A DNA stretch of 64,000 nucleotides from Pseudomonas sp. MAG733B (GTDB lineage Bacteria > Pseudomonadota > Gammaproteobacteria > Pseudomonadales > Pseudomonadaceae), in contig NZ_CP145732.1 in assembly GCF_036884845.1 (NCBI RefSeq), positions 3,472,001 through 3,536,000 of the forward strand, in the 5' to 3' direction. The notes beneath the pieces were generated by a model. That model saw only the letters and a program-made list of their open reading frames with translations. It did not search any database and was not told where the DNA came from. Shown here piece after piece: positions 1-8,571 of this stretch; position 1 is the first letter of the stretch, and every line of letters begins with the position of its first letter. A program made the translations under genes and the position numbers.

Positions 1-512
1 TCGGTAAATCGCTGTTCATCCTGCTCGGCGTGCTGTTTGTGGTTGCCGGCGCGCATGCCGAAGCGCCGGTCATGACCTGGCCCGCCGGTTGGCAGGTCGA
101 AGAGATCGAAGGTGATGCGGCCTCTAACGTGTCTCGCCAGCGTGCGGTGAAAAACGATCAGGGTGGCACGCCGGTCATGGTGATGGAGCTGACCATGACG
201 CAGGTGGAAAGCGGTCACCAGGTGAATCTGGAAGGCGTTTTACTGGAGATGCGCAAGTCGGTGCAGAAAGACTTCTTTCAGGGCGGATATCAAAGTGTCT
301 GCAACCGGATTCATCCGACTACCTTAAGCCGTTTATCGGCGCTGGAAACCACCTGCACCATCACGCAAAACGGGCGTCATGTGCTCTCTCAAACATTGGT
401 CGCCGCAGTGGATGCCGATAAAGCCTACGTACTTTCCTACGCGGGGCAGGCGGAGGCTTATAAGGCGAGTCAGGAAGAAATAGAGGCAGCTCGTAACGCC
501 TTGAAACTTTAA
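1..512 (+). CDS. DUF4946-like secreted protein (5' end outside window)
   Basis: The frame is open from the left edge to a TAA at 510-512. The visible start is the end of a signal peptide (hydrophobic run, then VVAGAHA and a mature part beginning EAPVMTWPAGW), so the initiator lies before base 1; the GTG at 30 is internal to the signal peptide. About 150 mature residues are present with two cysteines (VCNR and TTCT) that could pair in the periplasm. The spacing of the conserved segments (RQRAVKND, LLEMRK, TCTITQNG, SYAG) fits the Pseudomonas DUF4946 family, whose function is unknown. No partner gene is visible on the right: the next gene is on the other strand behind a terminator. Confidence 0.75.
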   Translation, partial: GKSLFILLGVLFVVAGAHAEAPVMTWPAGWQVEEIEGDAASNVSRQRAVKNDQGGTPVMVMELTMTQVESGHQVNLEGVLLEMRKSVQKDFFQGGYQSVCNRIHPTTLSRLSALETTCTITQNGRHVLSQTLVAAVDADKAYVLSYAGQAEAYKASQEEIEAARNALKL

Positions 513-645
513 TCGAAGACTTTAGTGACTGCAGGCTTTGCGCCATTTCTGAAATTTTTAGATACCTGAACGGATTAAGCACAAAGTTAATCGGCAAGTA
601 GCGAGTTGGTCGGCCAATATCGTTGCATTTAGATGGTATTCATGA

Positions 646-671
646 AAAAGCCCTGCATCGGCAGGGCTTTT
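646..671 (-). terminator. Rho-independent terminator of mvaU
   Basis: A perfect 11-bp stem (AAAAGCCCTGC / GCAGGGCTTTT) with a 4-base loop lies 18 bases after the stop of the nucleoid-protein gene. Read on the minus strand it ends in a T run. Symmetric flanking A/T runs mean it could also stop transcription coming from the left. Confidence 0.85.
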
Positions 672-688
672 GTTCACAGCGCGAGAGC

Positions 689-1054
689 TTAGCCACGCAG
701 CCAGGAATCAACGGTGGCGGCACCGTATTGTTCCTTCCAGGCTTTCAGGCCGCGATGGTTGCCGCCCTTGGTTTCAATCAGTTCACCGGTGTGCGGGTTC
801 TGATAAACCTTGACCACGCGAGCGCGGCGGGTTTTCGGCGCTGCGGCCTGTTGCAGGCCGGATTTTGCCGGGTTCGGATCGAGAATGGCGATGATGTCGC
901 GCAAGCTCTTGCCGTAAGTTTTCATCAGCCCCTGGAGCTTTTCTTCGAATTCGATTTCTTTCTTGAGCCCGGCATCGTTCTTCAGGGATTCAAGCTGCTT
1001 GAGCTGTTCTTGAAGGGCCTTTTCAGCTGCACGAAATTCAGCGAGTCTGGACAA
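689..1054 (-). CDS. mvaU: H-NS family nucleoid protein, MvaU/MvaT type
   Basis: A 121-residue xenogeneic-silencer homologue that binds AT-rich DNA. The N-terminal half is the coiled-coil oligomerisation region (SRLAEFRAAEKALQEQLKQL, then the KKEIEFEEKLQGLMKTYGKS block). After an alanine-rich linker comes the DNA-binding domain with VYQNPHTGELIETKGGNH and WKEQYG, typical of the MvaT/MvaU family. I chose a TTG start at 1054: a GGAG lies ten bases before it and the family sequence begins there. The upstream codons to 1096 show no homology and no ribosome site. Transcribed alone, ending in a strong hairpin. The MvaU rather than MvaT assignment rests on the AEFRAAEKALQEQ start. Confidence 0.88.
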   Translation of the reverse strand: MSRLAEFRAAEKALQEQLKQLESLKNDAGLKKEIEFEEKLQGLMKTYGKSLRDIIAILDPNPAKSGLQQAAAPKTRRARVVKVYQNPHTGELIETKGGNHRGLKAWKEQYGAATVDSWLRG

Positions 1055-1288
1055 TATCTTTACTCCAATAGTGTGTTTGGCTGATACCAACCGCAAACAA
1101 AGCTATAAGCCAAGAGCCTTGAAGCGACTCGGTGATAAATGGCTCACCTGCCAGATTTCTGCAGGCATGAAAAATTGTAGTAGTTAATTGACCAAGAGTA
1201 AATCATGTCTTTTTCTTCATGTAACGAGAGTAGTGTTTTGATTCAAATTGGTGCGGTAAATCGTTGTCTCGTCGCTTAAAGCCGCTAG

Positions 1289-2821
1289 TTAATGGTCACT
1301 TAATGCACTAATGAACTCCGCGCCAGGCAACGGCCGGCCGAACAGATAGCCTTGCTGGAAGTTCACGTGGTGGGCGGTCAGGTAATCACTTTGCGCCTGG
1401 GTTTCCACACCTTCTGCAACCATTGCCAGATCGAGCTTGGTCGCAAGTTCGATGATGCTGTCCAGAATGTGGCTCGACAGTGTGTCGATGCCGATCATGG
1501 CGACGAAACTCTGGTCGATTTTCAGAAAGTCGACATTGAACTGGCGCAGATAGCCGAGGCTGGAATGACCGGTTCCGAAATCGTCGATGGCGATCTTCAC
1601 GCCAAGCTCGTGCAGTTGCTCGAACAGTTGGTGGGTAATGGCCGTGGGTTCGATCAGCTCGCGTTCGGTCAACTCCAGCACCAAGTGGATGGAGCCGGGA
1701 GCGAAAGCGGTGAGGAATTCGCGGCAATCTTCGACCAGTTCCAGGTCCTGGCAGTGGCTAGCGGTGATGTTGATGCCGATATGAAACGGCTCTTTGAACG
1801 ACGCCGACAGTGGCCCGAGCAAGGTGGCAGTCTGTTGCATCAGTGACCGCGTCATCGGCACGATCAAACCGGAATATTCGGCAAACGGAATGAACAAATC
1901 AGGCCGCACCAGTCCCTCTTTCGGGTGATTCCAGCGCATCAGTACTTCGATGCCCGAGACTTGTTTACTGTCGCCGTGCACAACGGCCTGGAAGTACGGA
2001 ACGAACTCCGCAGCGTCCAGCGCCCGCTTCATTTCATGAGTCGGTGACGATGAGCGCTTCTGCAGAACATGCCCGATAAGGCCCGATACAACACCGAAAA
2101 AGATCAGCAGGCTGAACAGTGGCGGATACTGACTGCTCATGTAGCGCCAGGTTTCGCCTTCGGGGAAACCGGCTGCCACACTGAACTCATAACGAGATGA
2201 GGTCAGCATGCTTTGCGCGACGGGAAAGTCGGGCAGGGCGCCGTCGTGAAACCGGCCGTCGGCGGTCAACCAGTTGGGACCTACTTGCAGTACCAGTATC
2301 GTCTGACGGCCGATCAAGCGCAGCACGTTACTCAAGTGGTAGCCGTCCAGCGTGCTCATCGCGCCGCGTTTACCGTCGCTGAGTCGATACACCAACAATG
2401 CCGTGTCAGGCGTGACCGGGTTGCCCTTCATCAATAACAAGCGGCCACCGCTGTAGTCTCCGGACGAAATTTTTTCGTGATAGTCACCAAACAGAGAGCT
2501 GCAATAAATGGTGTCGTCCCACACCAGATTGGTCGAACGCACAAACGGGCGCCGGGTAACTTGTTCGCGCAAGGCGAGGTTGACGTCGAGGCAACTTTGT
2601 CCGGCCAGCGGCAACAAATCGCGTGCAGCCTGGGCCGTATTGTCGAGCATCAGTTCGAACTGGCGAATGGCTTCTTCAGCGGTTTGTTGGGCGCTTTGTT
2701 GCAGTGCTCGCTCAGCCTGCATATAGAGGATGCCAAAACCCAATACTACCGGGAGCAATCCACTGGCGAGGGTGATCGCAATCTTGGTGCTTCGTTTGCG
2801 GCTCTTGGCGTTTAGTGGCAT
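1289..2821 (-). CDS. CSS-motif EAL-domain cyclic-di-GMP phosphodiesterase
   Basis: A 510-residue inner-membrane enzyme expected to hydrolyse cyclic-di-GMP. TM1 is about residues 13-33, followed by a periplasmic CSS domain with the diagnostic Cys-Ser-Ser at 107-109 and a second cysteine near 77. TM2 is about 235-252, and a cytoplasmic EAL domain runs from about 270 to the end. The signature EAL reads EVL at 292-294, keeping the metal-binding Glu. Other active-site motifs are present: NITASH, ELTERE, IDDFGTGHSSLGYL, LKIDQSF, AEGVET and QGYLFGRP, so it is predicted active. In enterobacterial CSS-EAL proteins the cysteine pair responds to periplasmic redox state (DsbA/DsbB); the same is inferred here. 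No GGDEF domain. Monocistronic. Confidence 0.92.
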   Translation of the reverse strand: MPLNAKSRKRSTKIAITLASGLLPVVLGFGILYMQAERALQQSAQQTAEEAIRQFELMLDNTAQAARDLLPLAGQSCLDVNLALREQVTRRPFVRSTNLVWDDTIYCSSLFGDYHEKISSGDYSGGRLLLMKGNPVTPDTALLVYRLSDGKRGAMSTLDGYHLSNVLRLIGRQTILVLQVGPNWLTADGRFHDGALPDFPVAQSMLTSSRYEFSVAAGFPEGETWRYMSSQYPPLFSLLIFFGVVSGLIGHVLQKRSSSPTHEMKRALDAAEFVPYFQAVVHGDSKQVSGIEVLMRWNHPKEGLVRPDLFIPFAEYSGLIVPMTRSLMQQTATLLGPLSASFKEPFHIGINITASHCQDLELVEDCREFLTAFAPGSIHLVLELTERELIEPTAITHQLFEQLHELGVKIAIDDFGTGHSSLGYLRQFNVDFLKIDQSFVAMIGIDTLSSHILDSIIELATKLDLAMVAEGVETQAQSDYLTAHHVNFQQGYLFGRPLPGAEFISALSDH

Positions 2822-2933
2822 TCGCGAAACCTGTGACGATGTAATAGGGCTCTCAAATGCTGGTCGGACGTAAAGCCCTCCAAAAAGAGTTCAGGTAGAA
2901 GCCATGATAGTTGGCGCTTGGCAAATATTCCGC

Positions 2934-3806
2934 TCATCGGTAGTTCAAAGACTGGGCGAGTTTGATAAAGGCAAATGCAGCAGGTGATGCCTGGCGTTGA
3001 TCGAGTACGGCCAGGCCGACTTGTCGTGTCACCACTGGCGACAGTGGTTTTTTTACATAGCGGCTGTCGTTGTGTTCGGGCAGCGAACCTTCGGCGACCA
3101 CGGTCAATGCATCACCACGGCCCACCGTATTCAGCGTACTGAGCAGCTGCGAGCAGCGAAAGCGGATATTGGGTGTCAGTCGGGCGGCACTGAACAGTCG
3201 TGAAACCAGTTCTGATGAGCCCGCCTCGGTCAAGACGAAAGGGTCGTTGCACAAGTCCTTCAAGCTCACGCTGTCGCGAGCCGCCAATGGGTGATCGACT
3301 GGCAGCAGCGCGACCATTTGGTCTTCCATCAGCGCCACCGTGTCGAAGCGTTCGTCGGGCAGCACCACAAAACCGATATCGATGCGCCGTTCCTCCAGCC
3401 ACTGCACCACCTGGCGGTCCGGCCCTTCATCGATGTGGACTTCGATGCCCGGATGGGCCGCGCGGTAGTGCTGCAGAATCAGCGGCAGCAGCCTGATCGA
3501 CGACGTCGGCCCGAACGAGCCGATGCGAAGGGTACCGCGCTTCATGCCGCGGGCATCCGCTGCTTCCTGGCGCAAAGTGTTGGCCAACCCCAGCATGGCC
3601 CGCGCGCGCAATAGAAGCAGCTGACCAATATCGCTCAGTTCTACCTGCGATTGATGGCGCCGCAGTAACTCGACGCCTAATTCTCGCTCCAGCGATTTCA
3701 AGGCATGGGAGATCGCGGACTGACTGACCCCCAAGCGATTGGCAGCCGCCGTGAAGCCTTGGAGTTCGGCGACGAGGGAGAAGATTTCCAATTGGGTGAG
3801 GGTCAT
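2934..3806 (-). CDS. LysR-family transcriptional regulator
   Basis: A 290-residue LysR regulator. The winged HTH covers residues 1-60 (LEIFSLVAELQGFTAAANRL then GVSQSAISHALKSLERELG), a linker helix follows, and the type-2 periplasmic-binding-protein effector domain starts near 90. Its ATG is only 78 bases from the predicted ATG of the divergent EamA exporter at 3885, the usual arrangement for a regulator controlling itself and its neighbour. A palindrome overlaps its own start codon. The inducer cannot be read from sequence; a role in exporter control is inferred from position only. Confidence 0.9.
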   Translation of the reverse strand: MTLTQLEIFSLVAELQGFTAAANRLGVSQSAISHALKSLERELGVELLRRHQSQVELSDIGQLLLLRARAMLGLANTLRQEAADARGMKRGTLRIGSFGPTSSIRLLPLILQHYRAAHPGIEVHIDEGPDRQVVQWLEERRIDIGFVVLPDERFDTVALMEDQMVALLPVDHPLAARDSVSLKDLCNDPFVLTEAGSSELVSRLFSAARLTPNIRFRCSQLLSTLNTVGRGDALTVVAEGSLPEHNDSRYVKKPLSPVVTRQVGLAVLDQRQASPAAFAFIKLAQSLNYR

Positions 3807-3819
3807 GAGTGTTTACTCA
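3806..3819. promoter_or_regulatory. Candidate LysR operator (TGAGT-N4-ACTCA)
   Basis: A 5-bp inverted repeat around GTTT, matching the general T-N11-A LysR shape, in the divergent region between the LysR gene and the EamA exporter. It overlaps the first base of the LysR start codon, so occupancy could repress the regulator gene. Assigned by position and symmetry only. Confidence 0.4.
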
Positions 3820-3884
3820 TTTTACGATGACTGGGTATTAGTTGAATGATACGTCATCCAAGCAATCTTCAGTTCGGAAGACTT

Positions 3885-4814
3885 ATGACCACGTGTGAGC
3901 AAAGCCTGACCCAAACCTCCGATGTGCCGGTTTATCTGAAGCTGGCGGCGGTCACCATGATTTGGGGCGGTACTTTTGTCGCAGGGCGGTTTTTGGCCGA
4001 TAGCCTCAGCCCGTTGTTTGCCGCCAGCCTGCGGTTTCTGTTGGCCAGCGCAGCGTTGTTGCTGTTTTTACTGTTGACCCGCGTGCCGCTGGCGCGGCCC
4101 AGCTTCAGGCAATGGCTGCAACTGGCGCTGTTGGGATTTTTCGGAATCTTCTTCTACAACATCTGTTTCTTTTATGGCCTGCATTACATCAACGCCTCGC
4201 GAGCGTCGTTGATCGTGGCGCTCAATCCCGCCGTGATCGGCCTGGCATCGTGGTGGCTGTTCAAGGAGCGATTGAGTCGGGCCAAAGTCGTCGGTATCGC
4301 GATTTGCATTGCCGGGGCGAGCCTGGTGATCGTCAGCCGGAACCCGCAGTTGTTGGCCGGCAATGCCGATGCCTGGATTGGCGACCTGCTGATTCTCGGC
4401 TGTGTGCTCGGCTGGGGCGTTTATTCGTTGTGCTCCAGGGAACTGAATCACAGCCTCGGGCCGGTGCAGACCGTTACCTATTCGATTTTGCTGGGAACAC
4501 TGATGCTGTGGCTGACCAGCGCCGTGCGCGGGGAACTGAGTTTCACCGCGCTCATGAGCCTTGGCCCGCAGCAGTGGCTGAGCCTGATGTACCTCGGCGT
4601 GTTGGGCTCGGCGCTGGCCTACATCGGCTATTACGACGGCATCCGCAAAATCGGTGCGACGCGCTCGGGCGTGTTTATCGCCCTGAACCCGCTGACCGCG
4701 GTGATCCTCGGCGCGTTGCTGCTGGGCGAACAATTGACGCTGGCGATGTATCTGGGGGGAGGGCTGATTCTGCTGGGGATCTTCCTCTGCAACAAACCCC
4801 TTGCACGCAGGTGA
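3885..4814 (+). CDS. EamA/DMT-superfamily transporter
   Basis: About 309 residues with ten predicted membrane segments in two EamA repeats. The first begins LAAVTMIWGGTFVAGRF and the second begins near the GCVLGWGVYSLCSR segment. Such proteins export amino acids, metabolites or drugs across the inner membrane; the substrate is unknown. The ATG at 3885 (MTTCEQSL) follows GGAAG with good spacing. An in-frame ATG at 3846 would add 13 residues without a ribosome site. Divergent from the LysR gene, its likely regulator. Confidence 0.88.
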   Translation: MTTCEQSLTQTSDVPVYLKLAAVTMIWGGTFVAGRFLADSLSPLFAASLRFLLASAALLLFLLLTRVPLARPSFRQWLQLALLGFFGIFFYNICFFYGLHYINASRASLIVALNPAVIGLASWWLFKERLSRAKVVGIAICIAGASLVIVSRNPQLLAGNADAWIGDLLILGCVLGWGVYSLCSRELNHSLGPVQTVTYSILLGTLMLWLTSAVRGELSFTALMSLGPQQWLSLMYLGVLGSALAYIGYYDGIRKIGATRSGVFIALNPLTAVILGALLLGEQLTLAMYLGGGLILLGIFLCNKPLARR

Positions 4815-5080
4815 AAAAGGGGGATTTTATACAGAGGGCGGACAAACTGATTTACGCTGTGTAGAATCAGGTTACGCATACAAGAATAATCGTCTTCTGG
4901 CAGCAGAAGCCTCGCCCGCAATAGCCTTGGGTCGACAATGAAGATATTTGGGTTTCAATTGATCTACGGTGATTTCCTTGCACGCAGCGTGCGGGGCATC
5001 TCCTGCGCGCCACCCGCCGGTCTCAGCATTGCTAGCAACTAACTTTTGTTAATTCTAAAAAGCATGATGAGGCGCCAACC

Positions 5081-6157
5081 ATGGCAGATTTATACGAAAA
5101 CCCAATGGGCCTGATGGGCTTTGAGTTCATCGAATTCGCATCGCCAACCCCGAACACCCTGGAGCCGATCTTCCAGATCATGGGCTTCACCAAAGTCGCG
5201 ACCCACCGTTCCAAAGACGTGCACCTGTATCGCCAGGGCGCGATCAACCTGATCCTCAACAACGAACCCAACAGCGTCGCTTCGTACTTCGCGGCCGAGC
5301 ATGGCCCGTCGGTGTGCGGCATGGCGTTCCGCGTCAAGGATTCGCAAAAAGCCTACAAGCGCGCCCTGGAACTCGGCGCCCAGCCGATCCACATCGAAAC
5401 TGGCCCGATGGAACTGCACTTGCCAGCGATCAAAGGCATCGGCGGCGCGCCGCTGTACCTGATCGACCGTTTTGGTGAAGGCAGCTCGATCTACGACATC
5501 GACTTCGTGTACCTCGAAGGCGTCGAACGCAACCCGGTCGGTGCCGGCCTGAAGATCATCGACCACCTGACCCACAACGTGTATCGCGGTCGCATGGCTT
5601 ACTGGGCGAACTTCTACGAGAAGCTGTTCAACTTCCGCGAAATCCGCTATTTCGACATCAAGGGCGAATACACCGGCCTGACCTCGAAGGCCATGACCGC
5701 GCCGGACGGCATGATCCGCATCCCGTTGAACGAAGAATCGTCCAAGGGCGCCGGGCAGATCGAAGAGTTCCTGATGCAGTTCAACGGCGAAGGCATCCAG
5801 CACGTTGCGTTCCTGGCCGACGACCTGATCAAGACCTGGGATCACCTGAAAAGCATCGGCATGCGCTTCATGACCGCGCCGCCGGACACCTACTACGAAA
5901 TGCTCGAAGGTCGCTTGCCAAACCACGGCGAGCCAGTCGGCGAACTGCAAGCGCGGGGCATTTTGCTGGACGGTTCGTCCGAGTCGGGTGACAAGCGTCT
6001 GCTGTTGCAGATCTTCTCGGAAACCCTGATGGGCCCGGTGTTCTTCGAGTTTATCCAGCGCAAGGGCGATGACGGCTTCGGCGAAGGCAACTTCAAGGCG
6101 CTGTTCGAATCGATCGAGCGTGACCAGGTGCGTCGTGGCGTTCTCTCCACCGACTAA
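5081..6157 (+). CDS. hpd: 4-hydroxyphenylpyruvate dioxygenase
   Basis: A 358-residue cytosolic non-haem Fe(II) enzyme converting 4-hydroxyphenylpyruvate to homogentisate in tyrosine and phenylalanine catabolism; the product also feeds pyomelanin. The length equals that of the classical Pseudomonas enzyme. Two vicinal-oxygen-chelate halves are seen. Iron ligands are the His of [10 protein letters not shown] (residue 162 counting Met), the His of GIQHVAF and the Glu of [18 protein letters not shown]. The C-terminal gating helix ([11 protein letters not shown]) is present. Transcribed alone. The homogentisate genes (hmgA, fah, mai) are not adjacent. A REP pair starts 20 bases after the stop. Confidence 0.97.
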   Translation: MADLYENPMGLMGFEFIEFASPTPNTLEPIFQIMGFTKVATHRSKDVHLYRQGAINLILNNEPNSVASYFAAEHGPSVCGMAFRVKDSQKAYKRALELGAQPIHIETGPMELHLPAIKGIGGAPLYLIDRFGEGSSIYDIDFVYLEGVERNPVGAGLKIIDHLTHNVYRGRMAYWANFYEKLFNFREIRYFDIKGEYTGLTSKAMTAPDGMIRIPLNEESSKGAGQIEEFLMQFNGEGIQHVAFLADDLIKTWDHLKSIGMRFMTAPPDTYYEMLEGRLPNHGEPVGELQARGILLDGSSESGDKRLLLQIFSETLMGPVFFEFIQRKGDDGFGEGNFKALFESIERDQVRRGVLSTD

Positions 6158-6177
6158 ACCATTACACCGATAAAAAC

Positions 6178-6266
6178 TGTGGGAGCTAGCCTGCTAGCGA
6201 TAGCGGAGTGTCAGCCAGCATTGTTGTTGCTGGTACACCGCCATCGCTAGCAGGCTAGCTCCCACA
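6178..6266. repeat. REP pair (REPIN), CTAGCCTGCTAG subtype, copy 1
   Basis: Inverted pair of about 29-base REPs (TGTGGGAGCTAGCCTGCTAG... / its complement), around 31 bases apart, between the convergent ends of hpd and the RarD-like gene. Each arm carries two CTAG tetramers. It may act as a transcript-end stabiliser for both genes. Confidence 0.9.
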
Positions 6267-6283
6267 TTTGTTTTGTGTTGGGT

Positions 6284-7165
6284 TTAAGGCCTGCGCTGTC
6301 GCATCAAATGCTTGAACCCTTCAAACACCAGCACCAGCACCGCCATCCAGATCGGAATGTACGTCAGCCATTCAGTCGGCTTGATGCTTTCCCCCAGCAA
6401 TAACGCCACACCGAGCAACAGCACCGGCTCCACATAACTCAACAAGCCAAACAGGCTGAACGGCAGCAAGCGACTGGCGATGATGTAGACGACCAGTGCC
6501 GACGCACTGATCAGACCGAGCAGCGGGATCAGCCAGGACAGCGCCGGGTACTGATCGAATACGCCGAAGCCTTGCTCGCCACCGTGCACGAACCAGTAGG
6601 CAATCGGCAGCATCAGGGTCATGTCCAGCCAGAGCCCGCCGAGGTTGTCGGTCATCAGCCATTTGCGCAGCACGAAGTACAGCGGATAACCGATGACCAC
6701 CACCAGCGTGGCCCAGGAAAAACCGCCGACCTGATACAACTCATTGATCACGCCAAGGCTGGCGAAAAACACCGCGACTTTTTGCAGGTACGACAGGCGT
6801 TCGCCGTAGGCGATGCGCCCGGTCAGCACCATGGCCAGCGGCAACAGGAAATAGCCCAGCGACACATCGAGGCTGTAGCCGTTGAGCGGCGCCCACATGA
6901 ACAGCCAGAGTTGCACGCCCAGCAGCGCCGACGAGAGCAATAAACCAGCGATCAACTTTGGTTGCGCGCCGATCCGGCGCAGCAGGTCGAGCACACGCCG
7001 CCATTCCCCGGACACCAACATGAACACGGTCATGCACGGCACCGTCAGCAGCATGCGCCAGCCAAAAATTTCCACGCCGCTCAAAGGGGTGAGCAGCGAG
7101 GTGTAGTAATACATGACGGCAAACAGCACTGAGGCTGAAACCGATAGAGCGATACCTTTAGACAA
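6284..7165 (-). CDS. rarD: RarD-like EamA-family permease
   Basis: About 293 residues, ten predicted membrane helices, EamA/RarD type. The sequence LSKGIALSVSASVLFAVMYY at the start and the ending LVFEGFKHLMRQ fit the RarD subgroup, whose substrates are not established. The TTG at 7165 is chosen: AGGAC lies just upstream and the family sequence begins there. An ATG at 7249 would add 28 residues (PPPP-containing, not conserved-looking). It is flanked on both sides by the same REP subtype and appears monocistronic. Confidence 0.82.
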   Translation of the reverse strand: MSKGIALSVSASVLFAVMYYYTSLLTPLSGVEIFGWRMLLTVPCMTVFMLVSGEWRRVLDLLRRIGAQPKLIAGLLLSSALLGVQLWLFMWAPLNGYSLDVSLGYFLLPLAMVLTGRIAYGERLSYLQKVAVFFASLGVINELYQVGGFSWATLVVVIGYPLYFVLRKWLMTDNLGGLWLDMTLMLPIAYWFVHGGEQGFGVFDQYPALSWLIPLLGLISASALVVYIIASRLLPFSLFGLLSYVEPVLLLGVALLLGESIKPTEWLTYIPIWMAVLVLVFEGFKHLMRQRRP

Positions 7166-7257
7166 GCTGTCCTCGCGAGGTTGAAGGTGAAACAAGGGGG
7201 GCGGAGGATACGTGGTTTTCGAGCCGAATATTGACCAATCAATCAACACCGTCCAAC

Positions 7258-7347
7258 TGTGGGGGCTAGCCTGCTAGCGATAGCGATCTTCCGGTCAACA
7301 TCTCTGTTGAATGCAGTACCGCTATCGCTAGCAGGCTAGCTCCCACA
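7258..7347. repeat. REP pair (REPIN), CTAGCCTGCTAG subtype, copy 2
   Basis: Inverted REP pair, arms TGTGGGGGCTAGCCTGCTAG and the matching complement; the left arm carries one A-to-G change relative to copy 1. It lies between the start of the RarD-like gene and the 3' end of the aldo/keto reductase. Confidence 0.9.
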
Positions 7348-7360
7348 GGGGCAGGAGTGA

Positions 7361-8374
7361 TCAGTTAGAGCGCGGTTTACGGCCCGACACAAAATGGCTC
7401 ACATCATTGAACCCCGGTGTCGACGCATGCCCCGGTGTCACCAGCGAATCAATGAACGCCTCGTCTTCAGCCGTGATCTTCACCACCTGCGCCTTAGTGT
7501 AGGCATCCCACTGCGCTTCGGTGCGCGGGCCAACGATGGCCGAGGTGACGGCGCTGTTGTTCAGCACCCAGGCAATGGCGAATTCGACAATGCCCACGCC
7601 GCGTTGCTCGGTGTATTGCTGGATTTGCTGGGCGATGCGCAGCGACTCGACGCGCCATTCGGTTTCGAGGATGCGTTTGTCCTGGCGCCCGGCGCGGCTG
7701 TTGGCGTCCGGTTTCGCGTCTGGTGCGTACTTGCCGCTCAGCACACCACGGGCCAAAGGACTATATGGCACGACACCGAGGCCGTAGTTTTGCGCGGCGG
7801 TGATCTGCTCGGTTTCCGCCTGGCGGTTGACGATGTTGTACAACGGCTGGCTGATCACCGGCCGATCGACCCCGAGATTGTCGGCGATACGAATCACTTC
7901 GGCGATGCGCCAGCCACGGTAATTCGACAGCCCCCAATAGCGAATCTTGCCCTGGCGAATCAAATCGCCGATGGCCGATACCGTCACCTCAAGCGGGGTG
8001 TTGTGGTCTTCGCGGTGCAGGTAATAGATGTCGAGGTAGTCGGTGCCCAAGCGCGTCAGGCTGGCTTCGAGACCGTTGAAAATGTGCTTGCGACTCAAGC
8101 CGCTGCGGTTCGGCACGCCGTCCACCGGGCCGAAGCCGACCTTGGTGGCGAGCACCCATTCATGGCGGCGACTGGCGATGGCCTCGCCGACGATTTCTTC
8201 GGAGCGGCCATTGGTGTAGACGTCGGCGGTGTCGATGAAATTGATGCCCTGGTCCCAAGCCTTGTCGATGATTCGCAGGGAATCTTCGGTGCTGGTCTGT
8301 TCGCCGAACATCATCGTGCCCAGGGTCAGGGTAGAAACTTGCAGGCCCGAATGACCCAGTGTGCGGTAGCTCAT
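7361..8374 (-). CDS. Aldo/keto reductase
   Basis: A 337-residue NADPH-dependent oxidoreductase of the AKR superfamily (YghZ/Tas-like size). The catalytic tetrad is visible: Asp and Tyr in FIDTADVYTNGRSE, Lys in LATKVGFG, His in YYLHRED. The cofactor-binding C-terminal part has SPLARGVLSGKY and the AIVGPRT segment. The ATG at 8374 (MSYRTLGHSG) follows AAGGA; longer starts lack a ribosome site. Substrate unknown. Flanked by REP pairs on both sides, so probably its own transcript. Confidence 0.9.
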   Translation of the reverse strand: MSYRTLGHSGLQVSTLTLGTMMFGEQTSTEDSLRIIDKAWDQGINFIDTADVYTNGRSEEIVGEAIASRRHEWVLATKVGFGPVDGVPNRSGLSRKHIFNGLEASLTRLGTDYLDIYYLHREDHNTPLEVTVSAIGDLIRQGKIRYWGLSNYRGWRIAEVIRIADNLGVDRPVISQPLYNIVNRQAETEQITAAQNYGLGVVPYSPLARGVLSGKYAPDAKPDANSRAGRQDKRILETEWRVESLRIAQQIQQYTEQRGVGIVEFAIAWVLNNSAVTSAIVGPRTEAQWDAYTKAQVVKITAEDEAFIDSLVTPGHASTPGFNDVSHFVSGRKPRSN

Positions 8375-8467
8375 GAGGAAATCCTTTTGCCGGAGGGAAA
8401 GGCTCAATCAAATACCAGAACTGTGACCGGGAGCAAACGCAAATCTCAAACACACGCACGAAACAAC

Positions 8468-8556
8468 TGTGGGAGCTAGCCTGCTAGCGATGGCGGTGTG
8501 TCAGCAACATCAATGCCGACTGACAATCAGCCATCGCTAGCAGGCTAGCTCCCACA
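8468..8556. repeat. REP pair (REPIN), CTAGCCTGCTAG subtype, copy 3
   Basis: Inverted REP pair, same arms as copy 1, between the start of the aldo/keto reductase gene and the 3' end of the MFS permease gene. Confidence 0.9.
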
Positions 8557-8571
8557 GGGGATTTGCGGTGT

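Noticed and set aside
4815..5080. Small hairpin GCACGC-A-GCGTGC at 4980-4992 as an hpd attenuator
   Set aside because: One-base loop and no T run; too short to support a regulatory call.
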